Shown here: positions 12,519 through 22,590 of the stretch, piece after piece | Position numbering within the stretch: the stretch's first letter is position 1 | How the letters are laid out: the number at the start of each line of letters is the position of its first letter | From: Todiramphus chloris collaris | Taxonomy: Eukaryota; Chordata; Aves; Coraciiformes; Alcedinidae | Length of the DNA stretch: 64,000 bases | Reading direction: 5' to 3' | Assembly: GCA_025345505.1 (NCBI GenBank) | Contig: JANVCC010000018.1 | Location: forward strand, 39,543,242-39,607,241 | Position numbers and translations under genes: made by a program | The notes under the pieces: model-generated | Database searches by the model: none | Seen by the model: only the letters and a program-made list of their open reading frames with translations | Told to the model about the DNA's origin: nothing

Positions 12519-14520
12519 TTACTATTATCTTTTTCTTTCTGCTTTCTTCTCACCTCTCATTTTTCTATTCCAGACTGGGCCATAGCTGTGGTTCAGTCTG
12601 TTTTACTCTTCACTGACCAGGGATTTTAGAGGAGAGATATGGAAATCCCATAGTGGGACAACAACAGCCTCCAGCCTGGTGTGATTGACCTGGGGTACAG
12701 TTTCAGGATGAGAAGGGACTGCTCCAGTCACTGTTGCACCTTGTGCAGTAACAGCACTGCTCTCTTGGAGTCTCCAAATCCATCCCCAAGCTGGGACAAC
12801 TGCCTTCTTAGGTTAACTGAGACAGCAGGATGGGAGGTTTTCCAAGGCATTGCTGATTTCCCTTATGTTTTCAGAGGATTGTTATTATATGACTTCCCTG
12901 GATGAAAAAGAAATCTGGGTAAGATTCATATACCCATGTAACACCCATTTCAAAAGCCTTAGGCGTATATGAGCAGTGAGAAGATCTGACTGTGCAGGTT
13001 GGCAGAGACTGTAAATGCTGGTGAGCACTGTTACTAATCACATCAAGATATGACTGGAGTTGGGGACCAAGAACAACAGTGGCCTTATGAGACTCCTGGC
13101 TGATGCCTGAAGAATGCATTCCTGATAGGGTTATTGAGACACTTTTCATCAACTGCTGAATCCTCCCGTGCATTGATTGAGGCACGTTTGACTACAGACA
13201 GCAAACTCTCAGAAACAAGCATGACATGCACAGCATTGTGACTGCTTTGCCCTTCACTGCTTTTGTGAAGCTTAAAAAAAGCTTTTCTCTAACTATATTG
13301 AAATGACAGAACTTGTATCTCCAAGTCTTCTTTGCTCTATTTGTCAGAAATGGAAGGTTCTGGCTTTTGGGATTGAAAAAATGGAAGGCCAGATGAGCAC
13401 AGATTCCCTGTGTTAATGCCTCATGTGCATAACCATTTTTGTCTCCCCTGACTGCAGCAAGCATGCTTTTTTTCCCATGAAACAAGTTTGTTGTCTCTCT
13501 TCAAGATAGAGAAATTCCCTTTCTTGTGGTTGTCCCATCTTTCTCACCGCTTTCTTCAAAATTTATGAGGTAGCATGGAAGGAAAGGTTGATTTTCCAAG
13601 TCCTGGGTAAGCTATACCTCAGAAGACCTACTAGCTCCCTGAACAAAGCTTCCCTTTGATGGACACAGTCCTGCCTTAGTGGTGGTTGCTTTCTCTCCCC
13701 TGAAAAAAATCACCTTTCTAACTCCCTTCACCCTGATGAGATGCAACTTTTATTGGAAATGTTCTTTTCCCACTGCTTACAATGGACCCTGGCCCATTGG
13801 CAGGAACTAACTGTGATGGCGTGCAATGGCAGAGTGCAGAGAAACTGTAGTTTTAAGTGCCTGAAAAATCCTTAGATTCCCAGCTCCGTATTCTTTCTTT
13901 AAGCATGGAGGAGATGAAAAAACAGGCTAGCTAAGGCAGCAGCAAAGATGTTTCACAGAAGCAAGTAGCTCTCAATTGATTAGCAAAACCAGGCACAGAA
14001 TGCAAATAGTCAAGCAGCAGCAAGCACAGTAGTATCAATGCCACAGGGAATGCCACTAACAAAACAACATGAACAGCGTAACTCAAACCTTGTTGCAAAG
14101 ACAAGATGAGAAGGTCTCAAACCTCTTGGAGTGGTTCTGTGAGACTGTTACAAGCAAGTAGTGCCACATACAGTGTCATTGCTGGTGGTTCATCCATCCC
14201 TGTGTGACAGCAGTAGGGGTGCCTGATCCTGTGTCCTTCTTCTCCTGCACAGTCAGAGCATCTCTCCAATGTTGGGTCCATGTAGCCAAAAAGCTGTTCA
14301 TGCCCAAGACTGCAACCAGCAGCTATAACACACCCTTTTTCTCAAGCCCAAACATCTCCCAGAGCTGCCTGCCTTTTCAGATCCTTTTTGCTACATTTGT
14401 ACATACACCTTGATTTATCTGGAGGCTGAAGGCATTTATTCCTGGTTGCAAGAGAGCCAGACTGGGGCCCAAATGCGATTGTATAGATAGACAGTCCAGT
14501 CAGTTCAGGGAGACAGCAGA
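12519..14520. other. Non-genic sequence
   Basis: No recognised gene or repeat. There are open frames of about 97-104 codons on - (12871-13185 and 13192-13485), but their predicted products have no motif or composition suggesting a protein family. Confidence 0.5.
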
Positions 14521-14564
14521 AATCCTATAGACAGACTCAACTAATCCTATAGACAGACTCGACT
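14521..14564 (+). repeat. 22-bp tandem duplication (two copies)
   Basis: Two adjacent 22-base units beginning AATCCTATAGACAGACTC differ at one base (CAACT versus CGACT). A partial third match (ATAGATAGACAG) lies just upstream at 14473-14484. This is a recent local slippage duplication. Confidence 0.95.
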
Positions 14565-15720
14565 GAACTGTTAAACCTCTGCAATGTTAGACATGTTCTT
14601 TAATTTTGTCAGGATGTGGGTATGAAACCTGCTTTATTTTAATTTCACTGCATAACTTAAATCTGTAAAATGGAGTCTAACTTATCAGTCTATGGAAAAT
14701 AGATCTGTGATGTTCAGATATGGATTTCTTATTCCTGTCTACTGTTAGCTGGAAATAGGCAAAATGTATGATGTCAGTCCTTGCAATGATGGCAGTTGTT
14801 TGCAGAGATGTGATGGGAGTTAAAGATTATCCACATTGGTTTCATGGAAAAAAAAAAACCAAGCAAACAAAACAATACCAAAATAAATAAATAAATTTAA
14901 AAATAATAATAAAAAAAATTTGCTTTGTGACCTGCAGGACATTCTTCAGGTGTTAGGTATGCGTGCCTGAAAGCTTTGTGCTTTTTTCCTATTTCAGTCT
15001 AATAAAAGATGTTAGATCTCCTTGAATCTTTTACTCTCTTCTATCCTTAGATCATAATTACAAAAAATTACTTTCTACAGAGGCGAAAATGAAAGACTTT
15101 AAAATGCCTTAAAAAAGAAAAATGAATTCAGGAAGGGCTATTTTTAACATGTTAAGACACTGATTTTTTCCACTAGAGATAATTAGCCTGTAACTTTTCC
15201 CATTAAAAAAATGTCCAGAATTAAACCCCCCTCCCACCAAAAACAGGAAGCTTGTAACAGATGGGAAAAGTCACAAGACTAAAATGATTGGTACTTAACA
15301 CTAAATATCTTTTTCATAAAACAGCAAGCAGCATATCTACTTCATGACAGTCGTTACTACATCAAAGTACTCAAAGCAGAATACAGTTATATCGAAAAAA
15401 GAAATATAGTTTTTCTCCTTATGAAAAGAAAGTTGTCAAAAGAAGAGGGGAAAAAAAAGAAACTCCTGTGAAGACAGATCCTGATGAGATATATGATCTT
15501 TTTTGTTCTGAGGAGAGGAGGGGAGAAAAAGAATAGAAGAGAGGAAACAGAAAAAGCAGCCCCAGGATAACAAGCTTTGTGTGAAGCAGAAAATCATACC
15601 CTTTGAGGGTCATTTTCTTTGAGTTGCTGCCTCGGGGAGATAGGAGGAAGAGATTAAACATTGGGAGGGAAAGTCCACATTTGCTTGTGCGGCACCACTC
15701 TGCCCTGAAATGCTCTGGAA
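14565..15720. other. Non-genic sequence leading to the CpG island
   Basis: Includes an A-rich tract (about 14848-14925, with AAAT/AAAC units) and a purine-rich stretch at 15425-15560. The - strand frame at 15419-15844 (141 codons) overlaps the island edge. It is serine/leucine-rich and unrecognised, and probably arises from the purine-rich + strand. Confidence 0.5.
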
Positions 15721-16195
15721 GTAGAGTCAACTCGCTCTTCCTGGGGGTGTGCAGATCCCGGCCAAGAGCTTGCATCACGCTGTGTCCTCCTTTCCCTTCA
15801 ACCCGCCGGCCCGAGAATGCAGGCGAGAGGTGCGGCAGATACACTGGTACGCGGCGGGATTCAGGGAAAAGCCCGAGTGGCTGAGAGCAGGAACTATGCG
15901 ATCATGAGCATCACGGCTTCCAGAAAGGGATCCGTGTTTCCAGTCGTCCCTTCTCGGGGCGCCTGCGAGCAGAGAGCCGCGGGTGGGAGCGCAGCGGGGC
16001 CCGCAGCGGGGCCCGCCCGAGAGCGGGTTTCCCGGCGGCCTCTCCCCGCTAGGTGGAGCCTGAGCCCTTCGGTCCGCACCGCCCTCGCCTGCTCCGCGCT
16101 GCTGCCACAGCCAGCGCCTTTCGGCTGCCTCCCGACAGGGAGAAGGCAGCCTGACAGAAAGCTGAAGGCCTTTGAAGTACGCGGTGCAGGAAGGT
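15721..16195. promoter_or_regulatory. CpG island, candidate promoter
   Basis: By hand count there are about 42 CpG dinucleotides in roughly 480 bases of GC-rich sequence, close to the number expected without CpG depletion. The flanks have almost none. It contains a duplicated GCAGCGGGGCCC unit and a CCCGCCC (Sp1-type GC box on the - strand) near 16010-16018. In birds such islands usually mark promoters or first exons. Direction is not determined. The + strand frame at 15817-16200 (127 codons, arginine/alanine/proline-rich) looks like a by-product of GC content. Downstream + strand splice-like and poly(A) signals favour, but do not prove, rightward transcription. Confidence 0.75.
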
Positions 16196-17269
16196 CATGA
16201 GGTGTTCATTTTGATTTTTTTTTTTTTTAATTATTATTTTTATTTATTTAATTAATTTTACAATGGTCCCTGTTTATTATGCATTAAGCTGCACAATGAG
16301 ACCATCACATCCATCAATACGCTCCCTGATGCAGCTGATAGCAGTATATTGTTTTTTAAATCAGATTACACTTAAAGTACTGCTAGATCCTAAAAAAAAA
16401 TAAATAATAAAAAACCAAACAAACAAACAAAAAAAAATGCTAAGGCAGTGACATTAGTTGGAGCACTTTGCGGGAGGGAGGTTGTTTCAAAGTGTGCATA
16501 CAGGAACTGAAGAAAAATCTTGCAGATCTGCATATCCCCTCAGGATTAAACTGCCCATATGTCGTGTAAGGGCAATTGTATATCCTTGATGTGGGATTGG
16601 GAAAAAAAAAAAGAAAAAGAAAAAAAACAAAATGAAAAATGTAGATGGAAGGCAACATCATGGGCCTGCAAGTGCAGGTTTAAATAACTAGGCTGCAGCT
16701 CATACTTACACCGAAGTTGCTAGGTCAGACCAAGACCTTTGGCTGACTCTGAATGGATTAGCTGGCAGTTGCTAAAACCCCTGCCCAACAGTTTCATTTC
16801 CATGGCCTTTCTGGAAGAGGCACTTTCTTTGCTTAGCACAAGAGTTCTTCTCCCCAGTGTGTTCTGAGTCAAGAGTGGCAGGACTTGCTGGACAATGATG
16901 ATTGTGTAGCATAGTAGCCTTTTAGGTATCAACCTTTTCTTCTTCATAGGGTCAAAGATAAACCTCTTAGATGATTTAAAAAGCCTGACCCCTGAAGTGT
17001 CCAGCCTGAATCAAAGAAACCTTTCCTTCAAAAACATCGTCAAAACTGAGATTTTTTTAAAAGCTTTTGGTTCTGATGAAAGCTGAATGATGAAATCTGT
17101 GTGTATTTGATGGGAAGTGTTCCAGCCAGTTCTAATAAGGAGCACTACTCAGTATTTTAATGACAACCTTCAATAGAAAAACTCTATTTTGGCTCCTTTA
17201 TGTTCCTACCACTGTACTACCTGGTCAATCTCCTAGTCTTTAATGTATTTTTTGCTCACAGTATACCTG
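16196..17269. other. AT-rich flank with possible conserved non-coding sequence
   Basis: The CpG island drops abruptly into a T-rich and TTATT-rich run (16208-16262). This is followed by a moderately complex segment (about 16263-16370) that does not look like any repeat I know. An A/C-rich tract follows at 16390-16438. No coding frame is supported. Confidence 0.45.
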
Positions 17270-17365
17270 GAAAATGCTATTGTCCCGACTTCACAGATGA
17301 GAAATGGAAGCGCAGGAAGGTGAGGCAACTTACTGAAGGACATACAGTCAAGTTTGCAATGGAGT
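17270..17365 (+). mobile_element. MIR-like SINE remnant
   Basis: The stretch reads TTCACAGATGAGAAATGGAA, then GCGCAGGAAGGTGAGGCAACTT, then a GACATACAGTCAAG segment. It follows the order of the MIR 3' half (ACAGATGAGGAAACTGAGGC, AGAGAGGTTAAGTAACTTGC, GGTCACACAGC). MIR is an ancient tRNA-derived SINE present across amniotes, so an old diverged copy in a bird is expected. The call rests on memory of the consensus, without an alignment score. Confidence 0.75.
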
Positions 17366-18124
17366 AAAAAAAGTCATTCCCCTTGTCCAAAATCATAATC
17401 TATCATCACAAGTTGGGGTGCCTAGACCCATTTTTCTCTTATATGACCCTGATCTGCTCTGTCCAAAACTTGAGAATATACATAACCTGACAGATCATTT
17501 GTCCCACATATAAGAAATGTAAGAGAGAGATCATTTGGAGGTGAGGTCTATGGTATGCTCTGTCAGTTGTTGGACTGCCCTGAAAGAGTTGTTATTTATT
17601 TACAGAAAAAAAACCCCAAACCTTTTATCCTTGTTTTTCTTTCTTCCTGCTCTCTACTTCCACTCTGTATTTTTAGGGCTTGCATACTGCAGATGCTATC
17701 TGTAAACTCCCACTTCAATTTTCTGTGAAGCTTTTAGCAGGTGGGCAAGTCTCTCCAAAAAGGATAAAAATGAAAGAAACAGACAGACAATATTTGGTTT
17801 GCTAGAGAAAAATATCACAGTTTATTTCAGGAAGCAAAGGTAGCAGCAGATACTATACCTAACTAGAAAAAAAAAAGATCATATTTGCTTCTGTTGTATG
17901 AAAGCTATGAATGCCTAATTTGGTACCCTTTCCTGAGGTGTGAGACCAGCAGCCTTTCATAAGTAAGGATGCTGATATTTTCCACTGGTCCTCAGTTTAA
18001 GAGCAGTGACAAGTTTTCAAAGGAAGGAAGATAAATACATTTTTCTGGTGAGAAACAGTCAGTAATTCAGAAGACATTGAGGATACAGGAAAAAAGCTGC
18101 AACAGGCCAAGTGTGAATCATCAG
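17366..18124. other. Non-genic or possible exon-bearing sequence
   Basis: A good pyrimidine tract ending in an acceptor-like TTTTTAG occurs near 17679. The segment from about 18050 to 18124 would be the 5' exon of the intron-like feature that follows. No long open frame is present. Confidence 0.4.
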
Positions 18125-18272
18125 GTAAGATTTTATTCTTGAAATAAAGTACAAAAATTATGGTGTGGTGTTATGCATGTTCCTACATTCTTTGTTTATA
18201 TGAAATCCTCTGTAATTTTGTAAGTTGGATTAATGACATTTTCAATTTTCTTTTATATTCTCCTGTCTACAG
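18125..18272 (+). other. Intron-like segment (148 bases)
   Basis: The left boundary is CAG|GTAAGA, close to the ideal donor. The right boundary has the pyrimidine-rich run TTTTCTTTTATATTCTCCTG and ends GTCTACAG|GT. A branch-point-like TTAATGAC lies about 40 bases upstream of the acceptor. A length of 148 bases is plausible for a short bird intron. The joined flanks do not stay open (a stop follows five codons after the junction), so any transcript is probably non-coding or UTR here. It lies between the CpG island and the poly(A) site at 19866 on the same strand. Confidence 0.35.
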
Positions 18273-18845
18273 GTGTCACAGAATGATCAATGTACAGTTT
18301 TGTGCTTTGCATTTTCTTTCTCTGTCCTATCCTATGCTTGAGCATACATGACTAGATATGGTTATTTGCATAAAGAATTTACTAGAGGAGTAGTGTCTTG
18401 GTTTTGTCTCATAACAGAATAGTTTTTGTAAGCTAGGTGCAGAGCTATTGACATCTAACTATGCTATCTTCTTCATTTGTAAATAGTCTCAGCACTACAG
18501 TACAAACTGTCTTTATACAAAATCATAGAAATAGAGGAGAAGAAAGACTCTAAGGGAGCTATTATCTGTCTTCCAAAGAGAATGAGCAGGGTGATATACC
18601 TGTGGTGGGTTTTAAAGGAGGTAGAGTATTGTCTTTGTCACTCACTGAAATCTTCAGATACACCAGATTTGGACTGACCTGTTCTTGTCACCACAAAGTC
18701 AGAGATCACCATGGCCTGAACCTGATAGGATGGGGTACAATTTACCAGGCAGCTTCTTAGGGACAGTAGTATGGAAGGGTCAAAAAATAGGCCCAGATGT
18801 GAGCTGGTTTATGGTCTATAGAGATCTATGTACCCAGCTTTGAGC
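18273..18845. other. Non-genic sequence
   Basis: Nothing recognisable beyond its possible role as exon sequence after the intron-like segment. Confidence 0.4.
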
Positions 18846-18905
18846 TGGGATAGAGCCCTCCTGAAGTCCCTTCCAGACTGAGTTTTCGCACGATCCTGTG
18901 ATGAT
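18846..18905 (+). mobile_element. Old CR1 3' tail remnant
   Basis: The order CCTCCTGAAGTCCCTTCCAG, then ACTGAGTT, then CGATCCTGTGAT parallels the + strand CR1 3' end (CTGAGGTCCCTTCCAACC, then octamers of ATTCTGTG type). Divergence is high and only about 60 bases can be recognised. Confidence 0.55.
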
Positions 18906-19865
18906 CTGGTGAACTTAGCATCATAAAAAAAGAAAATTCTTTAAGGTCTTCCATCCTCTTGCTTGTCCTCCAGAGCCCAAAGAGCTGCTGGTTTTGTGCA
19001 AGTGTGGGGATTGCTGGGAGTTCACATTTGTTCCTAATGCAAAGAAGATATACATTAAAGCTGTCCATATATTGCTGGAAACCTAGATCATATCTTACCA
19101 TCTGTTCCCACAGGTTCAGATAAAGTTTGAATAGTTTGGACAAAAGGATTCTGCTAATGTTTTTTGGAAATGGAGCTGCAACTTCTGCAAAGAAGGCCTT
19201 GAGATCCAGAACATCACCTGAGCTGCAGGGAGAAACTCTATCTTTTACATGTTAGTACTACCTTGGTGTGATGCTATGGGTTTACAAAAGCACATGATAG
19301 TTTAGGTATATGAAATCATATGATAGGCATGTGTTAAGTGCAGATCTAATTCCTATATCTACTTTTATTACAAGAAATCTTTGACTCATCCTTTTTTTTA
19401 TGCCTTGGGAGTATTTTATTTTAAGTATTTGATACTAGTGAGGAAAGTGAAACTAATTCGTGGACTAAGAACATCCTTCAACACTTCTTGCTCCTTGTCA
19501 GAAAAACAATTCACTGCCACTGGAAGCTTGCGCCAAGAATTTCCCTACAGGCCTAAGTTTCCACCACCTCAGAACATCAAAATGCTGAACTCGTTGTCTG
19601 TAGAGAGAAGTGTCTTCCCAGAGAATATGAAAGTCATCTTGAAGTGGTTTGGCGTTTTGGTTTGGGTTTTGTTTTTTTGTTGGTTTTTTCCTTAAATCTG
19701 TATGTGTAATATAATATGCACCTTTCTCCTCGCTTCTGCTTTCTGATGCAATTGCCTCTAAAAAGGTTTTGATGCACTTCCTTGTTCTGTACATGGCAGC
19801 TGTGATATGTGTATAGCTCAGCTGAGGGTAACTGTAGCCAAAAAATGTTTGTAAATATTCCTGTC
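18906..19865. other. Possible 3' UTR-like sequence
   Basis: No gene recognised. A + frame at 19381-19695 (104 codons) ends in the G/T-rich low-complexity tract (about 19655-19692) and has no family features. If the poly(A) site at 19866 is real, the last part of this interval is 3' UTR. Confidence 0.4.
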
Positions 19866-19871
19866 AATAAA
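19866..19871 (+). terminator. Candidate poly(A) signal AATAAA
   Basis: AATAAA is preceded by TGTAAATATTCCTGTC, typical of vertebrate 3' UTR ends. It is followed within about 30-50 bases by GTGTCTGCACAGTTCTGGGG, a G/U-rich downstream element. This makes it one of the best-formed cleavage sites in the window. The gene it would end is not identified. Confidence 0.45.
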
Positions 19872-22483
19872 GCTTACTGCCTTTTGCATCTTATTCACGT
19901 GTCTGCACAGTTCTGGGGGGTGAGATTTTATTCATGAGTATAATTTAAAGCAGGAGTATCAGGAAATCCAAGTAAGTTGTTATGGAAAATTTTGTACAAG
20001 AATGTCCATCCAGGATAATCTTTTAAAGGCTCTTTCTGTTTTGTTGGAATAGTTTCACGGAACATAAGCTCAGTTTTTGCAAATTCTTTCAGAGTAGTAA
20101 AATGGAATTCTTTTTTTACAGAGTGCAGGCCACCTAGTTCTGGAACAGAAATTGTCTTGTGTCATTCACAGGGGCAGTCATAAATAATGAGTCCTCATTC
20201 ACCGGTTTGTGAGGCTAAAATGTAGTCATTCATTCATTAAACAGTACAAAAATATCACAGTGTATCTACAGATAATTTACGGCTAAACTTTTCAGATAAT
20301 TAATTTGTAAAAATTAATTTAATTAACTTTGATCTGTGTGCTAAGTACCCATCATTAAACTTAGTGGTTTTTTTTTTTTGTGGATCATTTTTGTATATTG
20401 TCATTAACATTATCTACAATCCATTATTTAGCCAGATCAATTATCTGTTATCACTGATCCATTGCCTAACCAGATGACTTCTGTTCTCTGAATCATACAT
20501 TATTTAGGTGTGAGTTTCTCTTGAAAAAATATGATAGATAAATTGCAAAGTTGGGCTATAATCCTTTAATGTAAATTGTGATAGATCTTCTATCAGCAGA
20601 ATGACTCTTTACTGAATACTATTAGAAATGCTTGTGGCTGTACATAAGTAGGAGTATGGAAACTCTTTTCAGATGGCAGTCAAATTCCAGAGCAGAATTT
20701 AAGCCTAGAAACAGCCAGATCCAAATTTTTCTTTGAAATTATTTTTTAAATTGGATGCTAAGTGCTTTTTAATGATAAATGTCTACTTCTGATGAAAGTA
20801 AAATATGTTCATGAAATAGAAGATGACCCAAACTATAGTATTAATTCTGTAAGTTAAAATTATTTTGAGTATGATTTCCAGAGTCCTTAAAAAAAAAAAA
20901 AAAAAAGACAATGAAACACAAACCAGAACAACCTAAAACCCCCAAAATAAACAACCAAAACAAAAACAAACAAGCAAAAAAACCAAAACCAAAAAGCCTA
21001 CTCTTTCTCTGGGAAAGAAAAAGACCTTTTTTTTTATTTCTATTAAGTTTCTTTATGAACTATAGATTTATTTAAAGACTTTTGCTGCTTTTATAGATGC
21101 CCCCTCTACAACTGAGAAGTGTTGTGTTCTGGAAAGCTTTTGATAATTTCTCACAAGAGATTTCCTGGTAACTTTTTCTCTTTGTCACAGAACAGTTCAG
21201 AACTGCAGTTGTGAAACAAACAAACAAAAATGTGCAACAGGATGAGGGAACTCTGGTTTATAGTTTAAAAATGAAATAAGTTCACAGTTTGCTACCTAAA
21301 CATTTTGTTAGGATGATGCAGTGTCCCTATAGTTACATTTCACTGTTGCAATAGCACCAGAACGCAGTGTGACAACTGCAAATGTCTCCCTGACTGTGAC
21401 ACTCGCTGCTGTGCAAGGGAGGTCAGGAAGGACTCCCAACTCAAAAAGACATTTCTCATCATATTTTCTGGCAGTCATCAAGGACACATCTTTCACAGGG
21501 AATAAATAAGTAATTCCCAGGATCCAAGTGTCACTGTGCTTGTGGTGTTTGTAAGTGTGTTTGCAGAGGGGAAGAAGAAAAAGGAGGGTTAACACCATGA
21601 GAATACAGGCAAGGAGAAGGCCCTGCCCTCCCTCACTTAACTGTGACATCTCTCCTTCCCACAGAAGGGCCAGGCAGCCTTGTTAGTCATAGGGACCTTG
21701 GGAACCAACATTTCCCACGTTTTTCAGTCCCCTGGGTCTTTATCAGCTGCTGAAGCTCTACTCTTCCCTCCCTCTCAGCTGAAATGCAAGAAGACAGAGT
21801 CTCTGGCCCTCCTGAGAGGGAGGGAAAGGGGCAGGAGCAGCACTGATATCTCCCTGCCAAGTTAGAGAGACAGCAGGACCCCGTGCTCTGGTTCCCAGGC
21901 AGGAGGGGTGTGAGCTACACTTTCACACGCGTTGCTCTTGCAGGGGGGTGGGTGAAGGATTGCTGTGAGGCCTGTCCTTTCCTACAAGTCAAAAGGGTCA
22001 CAAACCCAACATGACTCTCACAGAAAAAATATTATTAAAAAAAAACTGGGGAAAAGGCTTCCTAGCATTTGGCCTGTAGAACAGAAAATAGCATTGTTGC
22101 TGGAGCAGGAACAAGTATGGAATCCTGGAAAACAGGCATAAACATGACATATTTTTATTTAAAGTTTTAGTTTCCAGTAAAGCTTCCATGACCCAAGTCT
22201 CCATTACCATACAACACTGTAAATACTGTTGAAGCCAGGGCTGTCAGAATAAATCAAATAGATAAATATCCACTGATATTGTCTAATGGATGTTCAACTG
22301 TGTTTGACATAATGTGCAGTATATTCTTCAGACTTTCTGCACATCTCATCCATAATCAGAAATCCCTCTGCTGCATAGTTTGTCTTCTGGCACAAGCTTT
22401 TTTGCAAAGTTCCAGTGTAATTTCCCATCTGTGACTATGAACAAAATTCCACAAAATTCAAAGCACTCAGAAGAGTAGAGCAA
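19872..22483. other. Non-genic sequence
   Basis: Contains an AT-rich TAATTA cluster (20297-20330), an A-rich/CAAAA tract (20887-20995) and a locally GC-richer patch at 21600-21970. A - strand frame at 21308-21649 (113 codons) has a hydrophobic N-terminal segment and is treated as a finding only. Confidence 0.45.
20887..20995 (+). repeat. A-rich / (CAAAA)n low-complexity tract
   Basis: A pure A run (20891-20908 approximately) is followed by about 85 bases containing only A and C with rare G/T, in AACCAAAAC-type units. This is simple-sequence decay. No element body is recognisable upstream. Confidence 0.9.
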
Positions 22484-22590
22484 TATCATGGTACCCATTG
22501 TGTGGATGAGGAAACTGAGACAAAAGCTGGTGATGGCACATGACCTAAATAATTCGGAAAGTCAGAGACAACAACCTGAATAATACTGCA
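22484..22590 (+). mobile_element. MIR-like SINE remnant (second copy)
   Basis: The sequence TACCCATTGTGTGGATGAGG followed by AAACTGAGACAAAAG and GGCACATGACCTAAATAA tracks the MIR 3' half. The GGATGAGGAAACTGAGAC core is the best match. The 5' boundary may extend to about 22460. Like the copy at 17.3 kb it is on + and highly diverged. Confidence 0.75.

Noticed and set aside
15419-15844. 141-codon - strand frame as a gene
   Set aside because: It starts in the CpG island and runs through purine-rich DNA that is pyrimidine-rich on -, which favours Ser/Leu/Phe codons and few stops. No domain is visible.
15817-16200. 127-codon + strand frame as a coding first exon
   Set aside because: GC-rich DNA has few stops. 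The product is low-complexity Ala/Arg/Pro with no recognised motif and no strong donor at its end.
18510-18530. AAATCATAGAA as another CR1 tail
   Set aside because: The match is one octamer only, with no adjoining CR1 3' sequence.
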